IMG/VR virus record: IMGVR_UViG_3300005290_000007
Location: 1 to 48,568 of that record
Length of the DNA: 48,568 nucleotides
DNA from: a virus
Strand: one strand, 5' to 3'
Part shown: positions 45,251 through 48,568 of the stretch, in pieces
Layout: each line of letters opens with the position of its first letter
How positions within the stretch are numbered: the stretch's first letter is position 1
Made by a program: the position numbers and the translations under genes
The notes under the pieces: generated by a model
Database searches by the model: none
Seen by the model: the letters and a program-made list of their open reading frames with translations, nothing else
What the model was told of the DNA's origin: nothing

Positions 45251-47823
45251 CAGTCCTCAGTATAGTTTATGGTTAATGATATAGATGTGATTGTGCCACT
45301 ACTTGCTGTGGTAACTACCCAAATAAAACTTCCCGCCGGGATAGTTGCATCATTAAATCCAGATGAGTTACTACAACCCGTAGTTATCGAAGTGCAGGTA
45401 ATATCAGAAGTGAAAACACTTGTAGGGCTTGTTATGTCTGTCCCGAATTTTATATTATAAGTAACCGAAGGTGAAGAGCCTCGCAGGATTGCTTTTAAAC
45501 TGCTTACAGTTATCGCTACAGGAGTTTGCCACATATCAACCGCCTCAGAAGAAGAAGGAGATTCGATTGTAACGGCTTTTGATTGCGTTAACCCTTTCGG
45601 TGTTGCCCAATCTGCACCGCCATTAGCATCTGAGGTTAATACTTTTCCCGCTCCCTGCCTGCCAGTAACAAATTTTAAACCTCCATTAACCTGAAATGTA
45701 CTATCTGGCGCAACTTGGTTCACTCCTACATTTCCGCTACTTAATAGTGACAAACTTGCATTTGTTGAGCCATTGTATAGAGTAGTATTGAAATGATAGT
45801 TCTTCTTATTTTGACCGCCAAAGCCATTGGAAGTTGACATAATAATATCATCCCCAGAAGCAGATTGGTATATCATAAACTGTCTTGAACCGGATGTATA
45901 ATTCGGAAAATTACTTATGTAAAAAACAGTAGGAGACGTTGCGCCACTATAAGCAGGAGCGATACCAAAAGAACTAAAAGAGCCGGGAGTTGTGGATGGG
46001 TTGCCTATTCGCAAACTTGCATTGGGAAGTGTGCTGATAGTTAATAGGTCTTCATGTATTAAAGTTGAATAGCCCGAGTTAAGTGTTTCATTGGTTATAA
46101 GTCCGCCCGTTGCCTGTATTTGGTTTTTTACGTTAAGCCCTGCTGACGTTGTATAACCTAACGAATCACTTGCAGGAGTGGCAAAACTTCCACTTCTATT
46201 AAGTTGTACGTTCCCAAAATTTCCGGCAGGTGTACCGCTTCCGCCACCGGAAGAGATGACTCTATTAAATAACGTAGTGTCCCATCCGTGATTTGTTAAT
46301 ACCGCATTTGGCAACTCATAGCCGTCTGCATAAAGTGATTGAAGCGGTATTATAGGTATTGGAGTTCTTGGGTGTGGTGTTATTGCTTCTCTTATTTTTA
46401 TAGCTACATAATGATGACCCGAATCTGTTAAGTGTATTCCATCAACCGCTTCGTAAACGGGCTTCATCTGTGTTGTAGTTGGCAAAAGCAAAGAATCAAA
46501 CGTTGAAAGTATTTTTAGATCCGAGCCAAATCTAACTGTAGTATCAATAAAATCTCTTAATGGCGTTAAGTTAACTCCTTGTCTTGGTGTTTCTGCGGCG
46601 TGAATTACCTCTATGCCATGAGCCGTTAAACTATCTCTTATCTTAACTAAATTATTCTGCCATGTTGAAGTAGATATAGCAAATAATAAATCGTTCCCGC
46701 CTATCATTAAAACGACATAACGTGGCTTTAATTTATAAATTTCTGGCAGTTCATCAATTATTGATTGCGTAATATCTCCACCACCTGCAAGAGTTATTAC
46801 TGATATTCCAGAATCGCTTTCAAAAGTTCTGTTAGGGTATGTTAGATTATAAGCACTTGCTGCTTCTCCTTGTGTAATTGAATTACCAACAAAAGCATAA
46901 TCAGCGTTCCATGTATCTAACAATCTATACTCTTCGCCGATTATTGTAATGTCACCGCTTCTAAAATATATTGTCGGCTTGCTGTTATTATTAGGATAAA
47001 AATTAGTTGGTGTTGTACCTATCGTGGTTACTACCGTATCTGTTGAAGTTTCACCTGTTGTTATGTTTCTTGAATTTACTATATAGGTTAAATCTGACCT
47101 TTTCATTGTCACTTGGATTGTGTCTCCAACCGATATAGATGAAATGGCATCGCTTCCTACATGGGTGTAAGTATAACCTCTTCCAAAAATAAAAGACTTT
47201 CCTAAGTTTGGATGTCCTGTTGCCTGATACACACCTACCATAATATCATGCTGGCAACAATTTGTATTATTGCTTTTAACCCCTATCCAAACTCCAGAAT
47301 CAGTAGTGGATATAGCATTATTTATATAAGTAAGCGTTAATTCAAAGTTCGCTGCTGATGTATTGAAATTTCTCTGTACGTAGTTTAATAAATTATCTGC
47401 CCCTCCACTAAGATTTAACCCATTAGCATCTATTGTTGCTGTTGTTGCTGGTAGTGTAGAATAATAATTGCTTCCTAAGTATGACCTTGAAAAATTATCA
47501 TAATAAACAACTACGCCCTCATTATACAAAGTGTTCTTGAATGTGTAGGTTGTATCAGATCCGCTTACTGTCCTCCAAGTACCGCCTGAATATATATAAA
47601 GTAAATTATTACAAGTATCAATTGCTATTGCACCATCCTGAGTACTCCCGCCACCCCTCACACCTGACGGAGTTCCGCAATATCTTGGAACGTGCTGTGT
47701 TGAGTCTGTCATAGAAGAACCCTGTATCCTTTCTCTCACAATTCTTGTTTGATAACCTGGAGGTGTCTGCCCAAATAAATTAATAGATATAATTAATAAT
47801 ATTAATCCGAGTATTTTTTTCAT
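45250..47823 (-). CDS. Tail-fibre/spike protein with signal peptide and SGNH hydrolase domain (857 aa)
   Basis: Signal peptide MKKILGLILLIISINLFGQ, an N-terminal beta region, a LamG-like beta part (about residues 110-295), and an SGNH/GDSL hydrolase domain: block I YAFVGNSITQGEAA (Ser315), block II LAGGGDIT, block III VVLMIGGNDLL (Asn377), block V DGIHLTDSGHH (Asp461, His464). A further beta-rich region with GKVLTSDANGGADW, common in Bacteroidota fibre proteins, ends the protein. The enzyme would remove acetyl or other acyl groups from host glycans during adsorption. Confidence 0.85.
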   Translation of the reverse strand: MKKILGLILLIISINLFGQTPPGYQTRIVRERIQGSSMTDSTQHVPRYCGTPSGVRGGGSTQDGAIAIDTCNNLLYIYSGGTWRTVSGSDTTYTFKNTLYNEGVVVYYDNFSRSYLGSNYYSTLPATTATIDANGLNLSGGADNLLNYVQRNFNTSAANFELTLTYINNAISTTDSGVWIGVKSNNTNCCQHDIMVGVYQATGHPNLGKSFIFGRGYTYTHVGSDAISSISVGDTIQVTMKRSDLTYIVNSRNITTGETSTDTVVTTIGTTPTNFYPNNNSKPTIYFRSGDITIIGEEYRLLDTWNADYAFVGNSITQGEAASAYNLTYPNRTFESDSGISVITLAGGGDITQSIIDELPEIYKLKPRYVVLMIGGNDLLFAISTSTWQNNLVKIRDSLTAHGIEVIHAAETPRQGVNLTPLRDFIDTTVRFGSDLKILSTFDSLLLPTTTQMKPVYEAVDGIHLTDSGHHYVAIKIREAITPHPRTPIPIIPLQSLYADGYELPNAVLTNHGWDTTLFNRVISSGGGSGTPAGNFGNVQLNRSGSFATPASDSLGYTTSAGLNVKNQIQATGGLITNETLNSGYSTLIHEDLLTISTLPNASLRIGNPSTTPGSFSSFGIAPAYSGATSPTVFYISNFPNYTSGSRQFMIYQSASGDDIIMSTSNGFGGQNKKNYHFNTTLYNGSTNASLSLLSSGNVGVNQVAPDSTFQVNGGLKFVTGRQGAGKVLTSDANGGADWATPKGLTQSKAVTIESPSSSEAVDMWQTPVAITVSSLKAILRGSSPSVTYNIKFGTDITSPTSVFTSDITCTSITTGCSNSSGFNDATIPAGSFIWVVTTASSGTITSISLTINYTED

Positions 47824-48083
47824 ATTGAAACTTTATACATTATATAAATTTCTTCACCACCTGTACCAAACGGGAAACCAGTTCCGAATTCAATTCTTTT
47901 TGTATGTGGTATATACATCCAGTTAGACCCATTTAAACTACTTACCGGCACAAGCGGGGATTTATCTTTCTGCTCTCCCTGTCTTGCCACTTTAATAATC
48001 TGACCAGAAGAAAGACCGCCTGTACTTACGCTATGACTTCCTTCAGATCCTGTAACTGTTTTATAATATAATATATCAGCCAT
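47820..48083 (-). CDS. Small tail/fibre module protein (87 aa)
   Basis: Start set at ATG 48083-48081, which shares a base with the preceding stop (TAATG); an upstream in-frame start at 48095 is less likely. MADILYYKTVTG is followed by LSSGQIIKVARQGEQKD and RIEFGTGFPFGTGGEEIYIM. This repeats the C-terminal module of the gene crossing the join (ANIIEVCREGSEQLS ... GEITPDAGTTIDGQRMFVIW), pointing to duplication. Coupled to the large SGNH protein by ATGA. Confidence 0.7.
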   Translation of the reverse strand: MADILYYKTVTGSEGSHSVSTGGLSSGQIIKVARQGEQKDKSPLVPVSSLNGSNWMYIPHTKRIEFGTGFPFGTGGEEIYIMYKVSI

Positions 48084-48568
48084 TAATAAGTCCAAATTAC
48101 GAACATTCTTTGACCGTCTATCGTTGTACCCGCATCGGGTGTTATTTCTCCTGTTCCACTATTGAAACTATAAGGCAAACCTATTGATAATTGCTCTGAG
48201 CCTTCTCTACAAACTTCTATAATATTGGCCGCTGACAATCCTACCCATTCACTATCACTTATTTTGCCTCCTGATACTGTGTATGAATCTGATTTAATAT
48301 TTGTTCCAGTTACAGTAGGATCGACTAAAGCAGATGTTGTCCACCCACTTGTTGATTGTAAATTAATATCATAAGTTGAAGCATTACCAGATTCGCCAGT
48401 TATTGGCAATCTTTCAATATAAAAATCACCTCTTATTGATCTAACGTTACCATCATTATCGGTATAAACAATTTCTAAATCTTGTACTTCACCAAAAACA
48501 TCTTCGTCTAGGAAATGAAATACAGATAAGTTACCGTCATTATCAGAAGTAGTTGCGCCCGATATTAC
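48083..48568 (-). CDS. Tail-tip/fibre-region protein, C-terminal part (gene crosses the join)
   Basis: In frame with the gene whose start lies at 476: reading continues from 48568 (equivalent to 290) to TAA at 48083-48085. The visible residues include LEIVYTDNDGNVRSI, RLPITGESGNAS, STSGWTTSALVDPTVTG and a C-terminal module (ANIIEVCREGSEQLSIG, then GEITPDAGT, then RMFVIWTY). An internal TTG at 48409 is not needed as a start, since the frame is open to the window end. Role as in the other half. Confidence 0.8.
   Translation of the reverse strand, partial: VISGATTSDNDGNLSVFHFLDEDVFGEVQDLEIVYTDNDGNVRSIRGDFYIERLPITGESGNASTYDINLQSTSGWTTSALVDPTVTGTNIKSDSYTVSGGKISDSEWVGLSAANIIEVCREGSEQLSIGLPYSFNSGTGEITPDAGTTIDGQRMFVIWTY
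48279..48568. repeat. Right copy of imperfect terminal redundancy
   Basis: Same 290 bases as 1-290, differing at 11 positions. Nine of the 11 changes fall at codon third positions of the shared reading frame, and the other two at first positions (one silent in a leucine codon, one part of the Ala/Ser codon). Confidence 0.95.

Noticed and set aside
48083-48409. A separate 108-codon gene starting at a TTG at 48409
   Set aside because: The frame is open beyond the TTG to the window end and continues, after the 290-bp overlap, to the coupled ATG at 476. It is the C-terminal part of a gene crossing the join.
1-48568. Integrase, excisionase, reverse transcriptase or tRNA genes
   Set aside because: No frame shows tyrosine or serine recombinase motifs, no YxDD polymerase motif was found, and no cloverleaf-like sequence was noticed. 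Temperate or diversity-generating functions are not supported.

Overview
The window is an almost complete genome of a tailed, siphovirus-type phage that infects a member of the Bacteroidota. The last 290 bases (48279-48568) repeat the first 290 at about 96% identity, so the map closes into a circle of roughly 48.28 kb with one tail gene running across the join. Evidence for a Bacteroidota host: AT-rich sequence, promoter-like TATCTTTG elements, Sec signal peptides ending in FAQ/FGQ/NGQ, SCSC-type lipoboxes, and accessory families typical of these hosts. No integrase, tRNA, CRISPR array or reverse transcriptase was seen, so a lytic lifestyle is likely but unproven.

Layout. (1) About 18.6 kb down to 1, then across the join to 40.5 kb, all on the minus strand, is the late unit: two zinc-motif proteins, terminase, portal, MuF-like protein, prohead protease, capsid, decoration proteins, connectors, tail tube, chaperones, tape measure, tail tip, fibres, then holin, lipoproteins, unimolecular-spanin candidate and endolysin. 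(2) About 24.6 to 18.9 kb, minus strand, is an island of two GT9-like and one Stealth-like glycosyltransferases, three SAM methyltransferases and several tiny membrane proteins. (3) 36.1 to 26.7 kb, minus strand, is the DNA module: C5 methyltransferase, Sak4-like ATPase, a stand-alone DnaA domain IV, a sliding clamp, a helicase-methyltransferase fusion, a VRR-NUC nuclease, a primase-helicase and a DUF4373-type protein. (4) 36.19 to 40.50 kb is the only plus-strand block: a ribbon-helix-helix candidate, a DPPY methyltransferase and mostly unrecognised small genes. It meets the lysis genes at a shared terminator.

How the genes work together. The phage brings its own clamp, primase-helicase and DnaA-type DNA-binding domain but no visible DNA polymerase, which suggests that it captures the host replicase. 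The dnaA-like and dnaN-like genes flank a 403-bp noncoding, inverted-repeat-rich region that resembles a bacterial origin neighbourhood. Just before the structural genes, one protein resembles sigma region 2 and another resembles sigma region 4, a possible split sigma factor for late genes. Genes are tightly packed with ATGA or TAATG overlaps, and these junctions reveal at least eleven coupled genes of 31-56 codons.

The observations most worth following up are the dnaA-IV/origin/dnaN arrangement, the two-part sigma candidate, a kissing-hairpin RNA element upstream of the primase-helicase gene, two GC-rich structured islands with a related core, three neighbouring virion-like genes with signal peptides, and a 74-codon gene bracketed by an exact 18-bp repeat. 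All functions are read from sequence motifs; no database search was possible.
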